DNA of 64,000 nucleotides from an uncultured Bacillota bacterium (lineage in GTDB: Bacteria > Bacillota > Clostridia > Lachnospirales > CAG-274): NCBI GenBank assembly GCA_958426775.1, contig CATZZP010000001.1, positions 1-64,000 on the forward strand, in the 5' to 3' direction. Made by a program: the position numbers and the translations under genes. The notes under the pieces were generated by a model. That model was not told the DNA's origin. It made no database searches and saw only the letters and a list, made by a program, of their open reading frames with translations. This document shows, piece after piece, positions 35,316 through 45,290 of the stretch. Numbering within the stretch: position 1 is the first letter of the stretch; each line of letters starts with the position of its first letter.

Positions 35316-36749
35316 TTAGTATGCCTTACCCCAGTATACCATAGTCTTAGCAGGCTTACCGCAGCATACGCACTTATTGTCAATTTGCTCCTGCTCAAAA
35401 GGCATACATCTTGAGGTTACACCGTATTCCTCTTTAATCTTGTTTTCACAAGCCTCGTCACCGCACCACATAGCCTTAACGAAGCCGGGAGTTTCGGTAA
35501 CAATTCTGTTAAGCTCCTCCATAGAGGTAGCGGTGTAGGTGTGGCTGTCTCTGTGCTTGGTTGCTCTTTCAAGCATATCCTTCTGGATAGTTTCAAGTAA
35601 GGCAGTTACAGACTCCTCTATATTATCAAGAGATACCGTAAGCTTTTCACCGTTATCACGTCTTGCAAGCACACACTGGTTAGCCTCAATATCCTTAGGA
35701 CCAATCTCAACTCTTACGGGGATACCTCTCATTTCGTACTCGCTGAACTTCCAGCCGGGACTCTTGTCGCTCTCATCAAGTCCTACTCTGCAAACCTTGG
35801 AAAGCTTTTCTTTAAGCTCATTAGCCTTTTCAAGGACACCCTCTTTTTTCTGTGCAATAGGTATAATCATAACCTGCTTAGGTGCAATACGTGGAGGAAG
35901 TACAAGACCGCTGTCGTCGCCGTGTACCATAATTACGGCACCGATAATACGTGTTGACATACCCCAGCTTGTCTGATGCACATACTGAAGCTTGTTATCC
36001 TTGTCGGTATACTGGATACCGAAAGCTTGAGCAAAGCCGTCACCGAAGTTATGGCTTGTGCCTGACTGTAAAGCTTTGCCGTCGTGCATAAGTGCCTCAA
36101 TGGTGTAGGTTGAGTGAGCACCTGCAAACTTTTCCTTATCTGTCTTTTTACCCTTAATCATAGGGATAGCAAGAACCTCCTCACAGAAGCTTGCATATAC
36201 GTCAAGCATCTGTATTGTACGCTGTTCTGCCTCCTCAGCGGTAGCGTGGGCGGTGTGACCCTCCTGCCATAAAAATTCCATGGAACGCAAGAAAGGACGT
36301 GTTGTCTTTTCCCATCTTACAACGGAACACCACTGGTTGTATAGCTTAGGTAAATCCCTGTAGGACTGTACAATGTTTGAATATAAGTCGCAGAAAAGGG
36401 TTTCTGATGTAGGTCTTACACAAAGCCTTTCCTGTAATTTTTCACCACCGCCGTGGGTAACCCATGCAACCTCGGGAGCAAAGCCCTCAACATGGTCCTT
36501 TTCTTTCTGTAAAAGACTTTCGGGGATAAACATAGGCATATAAACGTTCTCTACCCCTGTTTCCTTAAAGCGTGCGTCAAGCTCCTTTTGAATATTCTCC
36601 CAAATTGCATAACCGTTAGGACGTAAAATCATACAGCCTCTTATGCCTGAATAATCTATAAGCTCTGCTTTTTTAACAACATCGGTATACCACTGTGCAA
36701 AATCCTCATTCATAGAGGTTATGGCAGTTACCATCTTTTCCTTTGCCAT
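35316..36749 (-). CDS. proS: Prolyl-tRNA synthetase, short (archaeal/eukaryotic) type
   Basis: This 477-residue class II synthetase charges tRNA-Pro. It is the short ProS form without the large editing insertion found in E. coli ProRS. It has motif 2 (VVRWEKTTRPFLRSMEFLWQEGHTAH is the broader region), and ARPTSE-like RPTSETLF. It also has a C-terminal zinc-binding tail with CGDEACENK and CVCCGK, ending in a conserved Tyr (WGKAY). It is preceded by its own promoter and no T-box leader. Confidence 0.95.
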   Translation of the reverse strand: MAKEKMVTAITSMNEDFAQWYTDVVKKAELIDYSGIRGCMILRPNGYAIWENIQKELDARFKETGVENVYMPMFIPESLLQKEKDHVEGFAPEVAWVTHGGGEKLQERLCVRPTSETLFCDLYSNIVQSYRDLPKLYNQWCSVVRWEKTTRPFLRSMEFLWQEGHTAHATAEEAEQRTIQMLDVYASFCEEVLAIPMIKGKKTDKEKFAGAHSTYTIEALMHDGKALQSGTSHNFGDGFAQAFGIQYTDKDNKLQYVHQTSWGMSTRIIGAVIMVHGDDSGLVLPPRIAPKQVMIIPIAQKKEGVLEKANELKEKLSKVCRVGLDESDKSPGWKFSEYEMRGIPVRVEIGPKDIEANQCVLARRDNGEKLTVSLDNIEESVTALLETIQKDMLERATKHRDSHTYTATSMEELNRIVTETPGFVKAMWCGDEACENKIKEEYGVTSRCMPFEQEQIDNKCVCCGKPAKTMVYWGKAY

Positions 36750-36800
36750 TGTAAATTCTCCTTTTATATGGTTTTAAAGCCTGTGGGCATCTAATGACTT

Positions 36801-36829
36801 ATTATATAACTTAAAGAATATTTTGTCAA
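36801..36829 (-). promoter_or_regulatory. Promoter of proS
   Basis: On the minus strand, TTGACA (36829 to 36824) and TATAAT (36806 to 36801), both perfect consensus, are spaced 17 bases. Confidence 0.85.
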
Positions 36830-36848
36830 TGAGTCATAAGGGTTCATC

Positions 36849-36877
36849 TTGAATTTAAATACATTTAGTGGTAAAAT
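36849..36877 (+). promoter_or_regulatory. Promoter of the O-acyltransferase operon
   Basis: TTGAAT at 36849-36854 and TAAAAT at 36872-36877 with a 17-base spacer are divergent from the proS promoter. Confidence 0.65.
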
Positions 36878-36913
36878 ACAGTAAAATATATTTTTTTACG
36901 GAGAAATAATACT

Positions 36914-38293
36914 ATGGCCTTTAGCAGTATGCTGTTTTTATTTGTTTTTTTGCCTGTACTTTTAGTGCTGTATTTTGCAGTGCCTAAAAATTGGTTTTGG
37001 CTTAAAAATGCAATACTTATTATTTTCAGCCTTATATTTTATGCCTCAAATGAGCCTAAGCTGATAGTTGTAATGCTTGGCTCAGTTCTGGTAAATTATT
37101 TTTTTGCCCTCGGCATAGATAAAACAAGACTTAAAAAGGTTGTTTTTATTGTATCCCTGGTCTTTAACTTAGGTATGCTTGTATATTATAAATATACTAA
37201 CTTTATATGGGATAATATACAGGCTGTTACAGGTACGTCAAGGGTTATTGAACAGGTCGTTATGCCTGCAGGCATATCCTTTTTTACCTTTCAGTCCATG
37301 AGCTATATTATTGATGTTTACATGGGTAAAATCAAGGCAGAGAAAAACCCGTTCAATATTATACTTTACATTTTCTTTTTCCCACAGCTTATACAGGGCC
37401 CTATTATAAGATATGGTGACATCAGGGACGATATAGAGTATCGTCAGGTTAATACAAGCTTTGTTGCAGAGGGTATATCAACATTTATAATAGGCCTTGG
37501 CAAAAAAATACTTATTTCAAATCAGTTAAGTGTAATAGCAGATACTGCCTTTGCAGAGCAAAATATTAATTTTGCCTTTGCATGGCTTGGCATTATTGCC
37601 TATACTCTACAGCTGTACTTTGATTTTTCGGGCTATACCGATATGGCGATAGGTCTTGGTAAAATCTTTGGCTTTAATATACCCCAAAACTTTAACTACC
37701 CCTATGTTGCACAGAGCATAACAGACTTCTGGAGAAGGTGGCATATTACCTTAAGCACCTGGTTCAGGGATTATATTTACATTCCTTTGGGAGGTAACCG
37801 TTGCAGTAAGCTTAAGCATTTCAGAAATATTATGGCGGTGTGGCTTGCTACAGGTATATGGCACGGTGCAAGCTGGAATTTTGTAGTCTGGGGTGTGTAT
37901 TACGGTGTAATACTTATACTTGAAAAGGAACTTTTCAGCAAGGTATTAAACAAAGTGCCGAGGCTGTTCAGACATATATATACAATTTTTATTGTTTTAA
38001 TCGGTTTTGTTTTTTTCAGGGCAACTACCCTTACCCATGCCCTTGAATATATAGGAGCTATGTTTACCTTTAAGCCTATAGAAATAGGTGCATCTAATGA
38101 GCTGTTATTGTTAAAGGATAACCTTGTTTATCTTATACTGGGTATTATAGGCTCAATTCCCGTTGCGGTATTATTTAAAGATTTCAGGCTTAAGCCTCTT
38201 TTTAAGTTTGTCTGTTGTACAGGTATATTTTTAATATGTATATTATACCTTACAAGCTCAACCTTTAAGGCTTTTCTTTATTTCGGATTTTAA
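36914..38293 (+). CDS. MBOAT-family membrane O-acyltransferase (AlgI/DltB-like)
   Basis: This 459-residue polytopic protein transfers acyl groups, usually acetyl, from the cytoplasm to an extracellular polymer. About ten membrane segments are visible. Family landmarks are QGPIIRYGD, the WRRWHITLSTWFRDYIYIPLGG loop region and the catalytic His317 in TGIWHGASWNF. The following gene encodes the expected extracellular AlgJ/DHHW partner. The acceptor polymer cannot be told; no polysaccharide synthesis genes are near. Confidence 0.92.
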   Translation: MAFSSMLFLFVFLPVLLVLYFAVPKNWFWLKNAILIIFSLIFYASNEPKLIVVMLGSVLVNYFFALGIDKTRLKKVVFIVSLVFNLGMLVYYKYTNFIWDNIQAVTGTSRVIEQVVMPAGISFFTFQSMSYIIDVYMGKIKAEKNPFNIILYIFFFPQLIQGPIIRYGDIRDDIEYRQVNTSFVAEGISTFIIGLGKKILISNQLSVIADTAFAEQNINFAFAWLGIIAYTLQLYFDFSGYTDMAIGLGKIFGFNIPQNFNYPYVAQSITDFWRRWHITLSTWFRDYIYIPLGGNRCSKLKHFRNIMAVWLATGIWHGASWNFVVWGVYYGVILILEKELFSKVLNKVPRLFRHIYTIFIVLIGFVFFRATTLTHALEYIGAMFTFKPIEIGASNELLLLKDNLVYLILGIIGSIPVAVLFKDFRLKPLFKFVCCTGIFLICILYLTSSTFKAFLYFGF

Positions 38294-38303
38294 GGAGGTA
38301 ATT

Positions 38304-39503
38304 ATGGAAAGATTTTTTAATACACTTACTATACTTGCCTTTGTGCTTATTATCTTCGGTGTGGGCTATACTACTATTTTCGGTGAGCATACAGAGGATA
38401 AATCCTTTTATGAAAACCGATATTTGGAAAAGCCTGTACCCCTTACATGGGAAAGCTATACTTCGGGAGAGTTTACAAAAAAGGCGGAAAAGGCTTTTTC
38501 CGACCATATAATGAACAGAGATGAGCTTTTAAAGCTTTACACTAAGTTAAACCGCAGTGTTTTAGGTAAAACAGAGGTAAACAAGGTGGTTTTTGGTGAG
38601 GGTGTTCTTTTGCCCTATTATTCCACAAACAGCTTTGACAAGGATAAAACCGACAGGGAGATAGAGGAAATGACTGCTTCTCTTGTAAGGCTTGATGCTT
38701 TGGTTGAGGAAAACGGTGGTAAGCTTGTATTTGCAGCCATACCTGCTCAGTTTTCCTTATATAACGACAAATTTCCCGACTATGTATGTACCTATTCACC
38801 TAAGCTTGATTATGTAAGAGAGCATTTTTTAACGGGACTTGAGGAAAAGGGTGTGGATTGTATTGATTTTAAAGAGGTCTATTCACAAAGAGAGGATAAG
38901 GACAGGCTCTACTTCAAAACAGACCACCATTTTACCTGCTATGGTGCATTTGCGGCATATCAGGAGATAATGAAAGCCTTTAATAATAAAAGCTTAAAGG
39001 TGCTTACAGAAGAGGAAATGGATTATAAGACCGTAGATAATGCTTTTTTAGGCTCTATGTCAAGAAAGATTTACGATATTTATCCTCATGAGGATAAGCT
39101 TACAATTTGCTATCCCAAGGAGCAGATACCCTTTAAGCGTTACGATAACGGTCAGCAGGTAGCGGCAGAGCTTTTTAAGCTGCCCGAGGAAGGAAAGTAT
39201 GCAGACTATGAGAGCTTTATGGGTGTAGACAGAGGCGAGGTTATTATTGATACCGAAAGACCTGACCTTCCCTCAGTGCTTATATTCGGTGACTCTTACA
39301 CAAACGGAATAGAAACCCTGCTTTACTACGGCTTTGATAAAATGTATTCCCTTGATTGCAGATATTATAAGACAATGAGCGTTGCCGATTATATCAAGGA
39401 AAAGAAGCCTGACTATGTGGTATACGTAAGAGATGATACTATTTATTTAAGCAGAGAAAATAACGGAGATTTCTTTGGAGAATATAAGGAGAGTGACAAG
39501 TAA
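38304..39503 (+). CDS. DHHW-family (AlgJ/AlgX-like) acetylation protein
   Basis: This 399-residue protein has one N-terminal membrane anchor (about residues 6-27) and an extracellular SGNH-hydrolase-like domain. The catalytic pair DHH is at residues 207-209 (KTDHHFT), and the serine is in FGDSYTNG (Ser331). Such proteins work with MBOAT channels to acetylate surface glycans. It begins 10 bases after the MBOAT gene and ends one base before the next gene. Confidence 0.88.
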   Translation: MERFFNTLTILAFVLIIFGVGYTTIFGEHTEDKSFYENRYLEKPVPLTWESYTSGEFTKKAEKAFSDHIMNRDELLKLYTKLNRSVLGKTEVNKVVFGEGVLLPYYSTNSFDKDKTDREIEEMTASLVRLDALVEENGGKLVFAAIPAQFSLYNDKFPDYVCTYSPKLDYVREHFLTGLEEKGVDCIDFKEVYSQREDKDRLYFKTDHHFTCYGAFAAYQEIMKAFNNKSLKVLTEEEMDYKTVDNAFLGSMSRKIYDIYPHEDKLTICYPKEQIPFKRYDNGQQVAAELFKLPEEGKYADYESFMGVDRGEVIIDTERPDLPSVLIFGDSYTNGIETLLYYGFDKMYSLDCRYYKTMSVADYIKEKKPDYVVYVRDDTIYLSRENNGDFFGEYKESDK

Positions 39504-39504
39504 A

Positions 39505-40440
39505 ATGAAATATGCTATAATGGGTTCCGGAGGTACAGGCGGCTGTATAGGCGGATATTTAGCCAATACGGGCTGTGATGTTACCATGATTGCAAGAGGT
39601 AAACACCTTAAAGCAATTAAGGAAAAGGGTTTAACTCTTGAAACCTCTGAAAAAGGCACATTTAACCTTAAGATTAAGGCGTGTGGGGCAGAGGAATATA
39701 AGGATAAGGCAGATGTTATTTTTGTCTGTGTAAAATATTACTCCGTAGATGAGGCTGTTGAGTTTATTAAAAAAGCCTCTCATAAATATACGGTAGTTAT
39801 ACCCATACTTAATGTATTCGGCACAGGTGCGTATATACAGGAAAAGGTGGGAGCTTTAACCGTAACAGACGGCTGTGTATATATCTATAGCTTTATTAAG
39901 GAATACGGAGTAATAGCAAAGCCCTCTGATATTTTTAAGGTATACTTCGGTTTAAGAGAGGGACAGGACAAAAAAGCTCTACCTATATTGGAAAGGGTTA
40001 AGGAGGATTTGGCGAAATCGGGTATTGAGCCTTATCTTTCCCATAACATTAAAAAGGACACCTTCCGCAAGTTTACCTATATTTCACCTGTGGCAAGTGC
40101 AGGGCTTTACTGTAATGCAACAGCAGGGGATTTTATTAAAGAGGGTGAAGCAAGAACAATCCTGATTGCTCTTACGGAGGAATTGCTTGCCTTAGGCAAG
40201 GCTATGGGTATAGAATACAGGGAGGATATGGTACAAACCAATCTTGATATTATAGCAGGCTTAAAGCCTGATGCAGATACCTCAATGCAGAGGGATATTG
40301 CAAAGGGCAATAAGTCTGAAATAGAAGGACTTTTACACCAAATAGTAAGATGGGGCAAGGAGTACAACGTGCCTATGCCTACCTACGAAATGGTGTCATA
40401 TAAATATAAAAAATTAAAAAAGGGAGTGGGTTGTTTATGA
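39505..40440 (+). CDS. Ketopantoate reductase-like protein (ApbA/PanE family)
   Basis: This 311-residue NAD(P)-dependent reductase starts at the ATG at 39505, just after the stop of the DHHW gene. The Rossmann motif GSGGTGGCIGG is at the N-terminus, and the C-terminal helical domain is of the ApbA_C type, with the conserved Lys and Ser/Asn region (NATAGDFIKEGEAR). It may reduce 2-dehydropantoate for CoA synthesis, but related oxidoreductases share this fold. No other pan gene is near. Its stop overlaps the next start as ATGA. Confidence 0.8.
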   Translation: MKYAIMGSGGTGGCIGGYLANTGCDVTMIARGKHLKAIKEKGLTLETSEKGTFNLKIKACGAEEYKDKADVIFVCVKYYSVDEAVEFIKKASHKYTVVIPILNVFGTGAYIQEKVGALTVTDGCVYIYSFIKEYGVIAKPSDIFKVYFGLREGQDKKALPILERVKEDLAKSGIEPYLSHNIKKDTFRKFTYISPVASAGLYCNATAGDFIKEGEARTILIALTEELLALGKAMGIEYREDMVQTNLDIIAGLKPDADTSMQRDIAKGNKSEIEGLLHQIVRWGKEYNVPMPTYEMVSYKYKKLKKGVGCL

Positions 40441-41473
40441 AAAGATTTATTGCATTGTGTATGACAGGTATTATGCTGATGTCAAGCCCTGTGCTTGCAG
40501 GGGACATTATTTACAATGGTGAGGCTATCGGCTATAGCTCTCAGAAGCCTGTTATTGTTGAGGGCAGAACTTATGTGCCTATAAGGGATGTGTTTGAACA
40601 GCTTGCTTTACGGTAGAGTGGGACAGAGACAGTAAGGTTGTAAGTATGCGGAATGAATACTATTGCATTTTCCTTACAACCGTTACAAGCAAGATGTTTG
40701 TATTTGATTTAAGCTATATTTCTAACAGTAAAAAGCTTGAAAATGAGGTTAAAGTTATTGAAGGCAGAACCATGCTGCCTTTGAGAGAAATTTTAGAGGC
40801 TGTCGGCTATGAGCTTACCTGGGACGAAGCTACTAAAACTACAACTATTACTGATGTAAATGCTTATGATGCTTTAGATGCTTATGATGAAGCTTATAAG
40901 GTAAATGAGTTAGAGCCTTATGAGGTTGATACAAAAAATTCTGTAGGCACTCTTACAAAGGAGGAGAAAGCATACCTTGAAAATTATTATAAGGTTTGTG
41001 AGTATGCTCCTGATACTGAGGTGGATATGGAAGAACTTTCTTTAACAGAGCTGAAAGAGCTTATTAATGAATATGTTAAGACTTTAAATGACAAGCTTGA
41101 TGAAGTACCTTGTCCAGACAGCCTTGAAGGATTTGATAAGGCTGTAAGAGCTGACTTTAGGGAGAGTTTTGATTTTGTCATAAGTTATAAGGAGAGTATG
41201 GACTTACTTGAGGGTGAAACTGAGGAGTTTTATAATAGTATTAGCTTTGTTTTGTATTTAGGAACAACAGTGGGTCTTAATGCTGTAGATGCTGATACAA
41301 CATTTATGCTCAGAGATATTATGACCGAGAGAAATATTGATGTTAAAGCAGAGTTAGGAGAAGACTTTATGTATCTTATAGGCGATTATTCGTATGATGA
41401 AGAAAACTCGGAGGAGGATGAAAAGTCAGAAGAGGCTGCCGAGGAAACAACCGAGGAAGTAACGGAGGCTTAA
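40437..41473 (+). pseudogene. Frameshifted secreted stalk-domain paralogue 1
   Basis: Paralogue 1 of four tandem genes. The ATG at 40437 starts a signal peptide (MKRFIALCMTGIMLMSSP...) identical to that of paralogue 2, then the first stalk repeat. The frame stops at 40616. Comparison with paralogue 3 shows one missing G near 40605: the paralogue reads CAGCTTGGCTTT, this copy CAGCTTGCTTT. Past the lesion the other frame continues to 41473 with VEWDRDSKVV, the second stalk repeat (GRTMLPLREILEAVGYEL) and the C-terminal VPCPDSLEGFDKAV region. The single recent lesion with intact remainder suggests fresh inactivation, phase variation or an assembly error. Confidence 0.85.
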
Positions 41474-41528
41474 TATTTATTAAGGGGATAAGACTTATTC
41501 CAAAGTTTATATAATAAGGAGTGTTTAT

Positions 41529-42572
41529 ATGAAAAGATTTATTGCATTATGTATGACAGGTATTATGCTTATGTCAAGCCCTGTGCTTGCAGGGGACATA
41601 ATATATGAGGGAGAGGAAATTATCTACACCTCACAGGAGCCTGTTATTATTGACGGTACCACCTATGTGCCTATAAGAGATGTGTTTGAGGCACTTGGCT
41701 TTGAAGTAGAGTGGGTTGATGAATGTAAGATAGCAACCCTTTCAGGCTATCATCATGGAATTTTACTTACAGCAGATACAAGCAAAATGTTTATAACTGA
41801 TTATAACTGTATGCACAAGGCAAAAAAACTTGAAAATGAGGTTAAAATCATTAACGGCAGAACTATGTTGCCCCTAAGAGAAATTTTAGAGGCTGTAGGC
41901 TATGAGCTTGAATGGGATTCAGCGACAAAGACTACAACCATAATAGATGTAAATGATTATGATGCTATAGAGTCTGCTATCGAAAACCAAATGACTATTC
42001 AGACTTTAATGGCCTATGAGGTTGACACCACAAGGGATAAAGGCACTTTGACAGATGAGGAAAAGGCATATATTGAAAACTATGTAGAGGCAGGCAAAGA
42101 AAGCTTTTTTGTTAAATATGATGAAGCAATTGCCATGCCTGCAGATGAGCTTAAAAAGACCCTTGAAGAAAATGTTAAGGTTGCCAACGCTAAGCTTGAT
42201 AAGGTGCCTTGTCCCGACAGCCTTAAGGAGTTTGATAAAGCAGTTAAGGAAAGCAATTCTGTCCAAATTGGTTACTCAATTAATTTCAGAGAGGCATATG
42301 ACCTTCTTGATTATGAAAGTGAGGATGCCAAGGATTATATTTCATATTGTTTAATGGAGTTTACCATAGACGGTATGAACTATGCCAGGATAGCTTCAAA
42401 AATACCTCTCAGTAAATTTTTTACAGAACGAAATATTGATGCTGAAGCGGAGCTTGGAGAGGAGTTTGCAAATTATTATATTTTTTATTACCTCGATGAC
42501 TCTGATGACGGTATGAGTTATGAGGAAATATCAGACCTTGTAGAAAAGGAAATGGCAGACACAAAGGATTAA
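41529..42572 (+). CDS. Secreted stalk-domain protein, paralogue 2
   Basis: This 347-residue exported protein has a signal peptide ending VLAGD, with no lipobox. Two copper-amine-oxidase N-terminal type repeats follow (TYVPIRDVFEALGFEVEW and GRTMLPLREILEAVGYELEW). A helical C-terminal region of about 200 residues contains the shared VPCPDSLKEFDKAVKES motif and an acidic tail. It is probably cell-surface or secreted. An AAGGAG site precedes the ATG. The C-terminal region is shared by the four local paralogues and I know no function for it. Confidence 0.85.
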   Translation: MKRFIALCMTGIMLMSSPVLAGDIIYEGEEIIYTSQEPVIIDGTTYVPIRDVFEALGFEVEWVDECKIATLSGYHHGILLTADTSKMFITDYNCMHKAKKLENEVKIINGRTMLPLREILEAVGYELEWDSATKTTTIIDVNDYDAIESAIENQMTIQTLMAYEVDTTRDKGTLTDEEKAYIENYVEAGKESFFVKYDEAIAMPADELKKTLEENVKVANAKLDKVPCPDSLKEFDKAVKESNSVQIGYSINFREAYDLLDYESEDAKDYISYCLMEFTIDGMNYARIASKIPLSKFFTERNIDAEAELGEEFANYYIFYYLDDSDDGMSYEEISDLVEKEMADTKD

Positions 42573-42595
42573 TTAATGTACAAGGAGAGTTATTT

Positions 42596-43633
42596 ATGAA
42601 AAGATTTATTGCATTGTGTATGACAGGTATTATGCTGATGTCAAGCACTGTATTTGCAGAGGGTATAATATATGAGGGAGAGAAAATAACCTACACCTCC
42701 CAAGAGCCTGTTATAATTGAGGGCAGAACCTATGTACCTATAAGGGATGTGTTTGAACAGCTTGGCTTTCAGGTAGAGTGGTTTGAGGAAGAAAAGCTGG
42801 TAGCTGTTTTAGGTGATTATGCAGTTATGCTTACAACAGATACAAGCAAAATGTTTGTAACTGATTATAATTATATACACAAGGCAAAAAAGCTTGAAAA
42901 TAAAGTAAAAATTATTAACGGCAGAACTATGCTGCCTCTGAGGGAGATTTTAGAGGCTGTAGGTTACGAGCTTGAATGGGATGCGACTACAAAGACAACA
43001 ACTGTAATTGATACAAATGATTATGAGTCTATATGGGCTGCTGTAGAAAAGCGTGATATAATAGACAACCTAAATGTATATGAGGTTGATACTACAAAGC
43101 CCTCAGGTACCCTTACAGAGGAAGAAAAGGCATATCTTAAAAACTATATAAATGCGGCGGAAAAGGCTGCTATATCAGTTGGAGATGTTTCACAGTTATC
43201 TGTAGAAGAAATTAAAAGGCTTTTTGAGGAACAGATTAAGGCTGTAGAGGAGGAGCTTGACGCTGTACCATGCCCTGACAGTCTTAAGGACTTTGATAAG
43301 GGCGTTAGAGAGTCTTTTAGTGCTATCGGCGACTATTTTGTTAACTTCAGAGAAACTTATACACTTCTGGAGGACGAGAGTTCTGAGGTTAATGCTGTGC
43401 TGGTATATAATTTGTTTGCTTGGACACTGAAAGGTGCAAGCTATTCAGTTCAAAATATTTCGGTGCTTTTTGACGATTTATTTACAGAACGGAATATTGA
43501 TATTAAGTCAGAGCTTGGAGAAGATTTTTATGAAGGGTATATTTCGTACTTTTTGGATGATTCTGACGGAACAGTAAGCTATGAGGAAGCGTCTGATATT
43601 GTTGAAAAGAACTTTGAAACCACACAGGAGTAA
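42596..43633 (+). CDS. Secreted stalk-domain protein, paralogue 3
   Basis: This 345-residue paralogue starts 23 bases after the stop of paralogue 2. The first 20 residues are almost identical at protein and DNA level to paralogues 1 and 2. It has two stalk repeats (TYVPIRDVFEQLGFQVEW, GRTMLPLREILEAVGYELEW) and the helical C-terminal region with VPCPDSLKDFDKGVRES. The middle of the first repeat differs more than the ends, as expected of duplicated genes diverging on exposed surfaces. Confidence 0.85.
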   Translation: MKRFIALCMTGIMLMSSTVFAEGIIYEGEKITYTSQEPVIIEGRTYVPIRDVFEQLGFQVEWFEEEKLVAVLGDYAVMLTTDTSKMFVTDYNYIHKAKKLENKVKIINGRTMLPLREILEAVGYELEWDATTKTTTVIDTNDYESIWAAVEKRDIIDNLNVYEVDTTKPSGTLTEEEKAYLKNYINAAEKAAISVGDVSQLSVEEIKRLFEEQIKAVEEELDAVPCPDSLKDFDKGVRESFSAIGDYFVNFRETYTLLEDESSEVNAVLVYNLFAWTLKGASYSVQNISVLFDDLFTERNIDIKSELGEDFYEGYISYFLDDSDGTVSYEEASDIVEKNFETTQE

Positions 43634-43724
43634 TTAAACTGACTTATATACCATCAATACATTATATGTATTAAAGATGTGTTTTTAAGTATAAAAAATA
43701 TTCATAAATAAGGAGGAGATTATT

Positions 43725-44756
43725 ATGAAAAAATTTATTGCGACATGTATGGCGGGGGTTATGCTTATGTCAAGCCCTGTGTTTGCAGAGGGGATTGTTT
43801 ACAACGGCGAGGCAATTACCTATTCATCACAGGAGCCTGTAATTATTGACGGAAGGACTTATGTACCTATCAGGGACGTTTTTGAAAAGCTGGGCTTCAG
43901 CGTAAATTGGGATGCGGACAATAAAATAGTTACAATAAATAATGATTACTACAATTTTATACTTACTACAGTTACAAGCAAACTTATTTACATGGATGTT
44001 GAGCTTAACATATCAGGTACTGAGTTAGAGAATTCCGTTAAAATTATAAATGACAAAACCATGCTTCCTTTAAGGGAAATCCTTGAAAAGGCTAACTATG
44101 AGCTTGAATGGGACGCTGAAACCAAAACTACAACTATTATTGATAAAAATGATTATGTTAAGTTAAATGAAACTTTAGAAAAATTGAATGCCGAGGATAC
44201 CGACCTTACTTCATTATCCGAGGTTTACAAGGTTGATACAACAAAGCCTGTAGGTAAGCTTACTGAGGAGGAAAAGGCATATCTCCTTAATATGATTAAT
44301 ATGGAAAAAGAGGATTTAACAGACGAAATTGACCTTGAGGGCATGACAAGCACCCAGGCAGAATATGAGGTTAATAAGTTAATTGATAAGTATTATGAGG
44401 TTTTAGATGAAGTACCTTGCCCTGACAGCCTTAAAGAGATAGACGCCCTTGTAAGAGAAAGCTATGAAAAAATGGGTGGGTTAATGGTACACAACGTTAA
44501 AATGGAGGAGCTTCTTGAAGGCGAAACCGATGCAGTTAAGGAGGAATTGGGCTTTTCTATAGGTATGCTTAGTTTAGGCTCATTAATCTACATTGCAGAC
44601 GAGCTTAATGATGCAGTTAATAACTTCTATGCCGAAAGAAATATTGATGTTGAGGCAGAACTTGGCATTTCAACAGATACAGAATTTGAAGTTGATATGG
44701 AGGATGTTGAAATAGCACCCGGCTATGAGGTTAATATTGAACCTTCAGAGGAGTAA
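43725..44756 (+). CDS. Secreted stalk-domain protein, paralogue 4
   Basis: This 343-residue protein is the most diverged of the four. Its signal peptide reads MKKFIATCMAGVMLMSSP, ending FAEG, followed by two stalk repeats and a C-terminal region with VPCPDSLKEIDALVRES and an acidic tail. A 91-base gap with no clear promoter separates it from paralogue 3, and an AGGAGG site precedes the ATG. It ends 18 bases before rimM, so read-through into rimM-trmD is possible. Confidence 0.85.
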   Translation: MKKFIATCMAGVMLMSSPVFAEGIVYNGEAITYSSQEPVIIDGRTYVPIRDVFEKLGFSVNWDADNKIVTINNDYYNFILTTVTSKLIYMDVELNISGTELENSVKIINDKTMLPLREILEKANYELEWDAETKTTTIIDKNDYVKLNETLEKLNAEDTDLTSLSEVYKVDTTKPVGKLTEEEKAYLLNMINMEKEDLTDEIDLEGMTSTQAEYEVNKLIDKYYEVLDEVPCPDSLKEIDALVRESYEKMGGLMVHNVKMEELLEGETDAVKEELGFSIGMLSLGSLIYIADELNDAVNNFYAERNIDVEAELGISTDTEFEVDMEDVEIAPGYEVNIEPSEE

Positions 44757-44774
44757 TAATTTTTAGGAGTACAT

Positions 44775-45290
44775 ATGGAAAATAACTTTATTATAGGAAA
44801 AATCGTAAATACACAGGGTATAAAGGGTGAGGTAAGGGTTATTCCCGAAACTGACGATATTACACGCTTTGAGCTTTTAGACAGTGTCCTTATTTTAAGA
44901 CGTGGTATATTAGAGGAAAAGAAAATTCAAGGTGTAAGGTATCACAAGCAGTTTGTGCTTTTAAAGCTGGATGGTATTAATGATATGACAACGGCAGAGG
45001 GCTATAAAAATTGTGAGTTGCAGATACCTGCCGAAAAGGCTTTGCCCTGCGGTGAGAACGAGTACTATATAAGGGATTTGTACGGTATGGCAGTATATAC
45101 TGAGGAGGGGGAGCTTTTAGGCTCTCTCTCCGATATACTCTTTACAGGGGCAAATGATGTATATGTGGTGCAAAGTGCCGACCCTGATAAAAAGGATATT
45201 TTATTACCTGCAATAAAGCAATGTATACTTAACGTAGATGTTAAGGAAAAGAAAATGACAGTTAAAATACCGGAGGGACTTTTAGAATGA
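44775..45290 (+). CDS. rimM: 16S rRNA processing protein RimM
   Basis: This 171-residue ribosome maturation factor for the 30S head begins FIIGKIVNTQGIKGEVRVIP. It has the PRC-barrel segment (YYIRDLYGMAVYTEEGELLG, LLPAIKQCI). TAGGAG precedes the ATG, and its stop overlaps the trmD start as ATGA. In most Firmicutes the pair sits between rpsP and rplS; here neither is adjacent. Confidence 0.95.
   Translation: MENNFIIGKIVNTQGIKGEVRVIPETDDITRFELLDSVLILRRGILEEKKIQGVRYHKQFVLLKLDGINDMTTAEGYKNCELQIPAEKALPCGENEYYIRDLYGMAVYTEEGELLGSLSDILFTGANDVYVVQSADPDKKDILLPAIKQCILNVDVKEKKMTVKIPEGLLE

Noticed and set aside
36750..36830. T-box leader for proS
   Set aside because: Only about 80 bases separate promoter and start codon; there is no T-box sequence or terminator hairpin.
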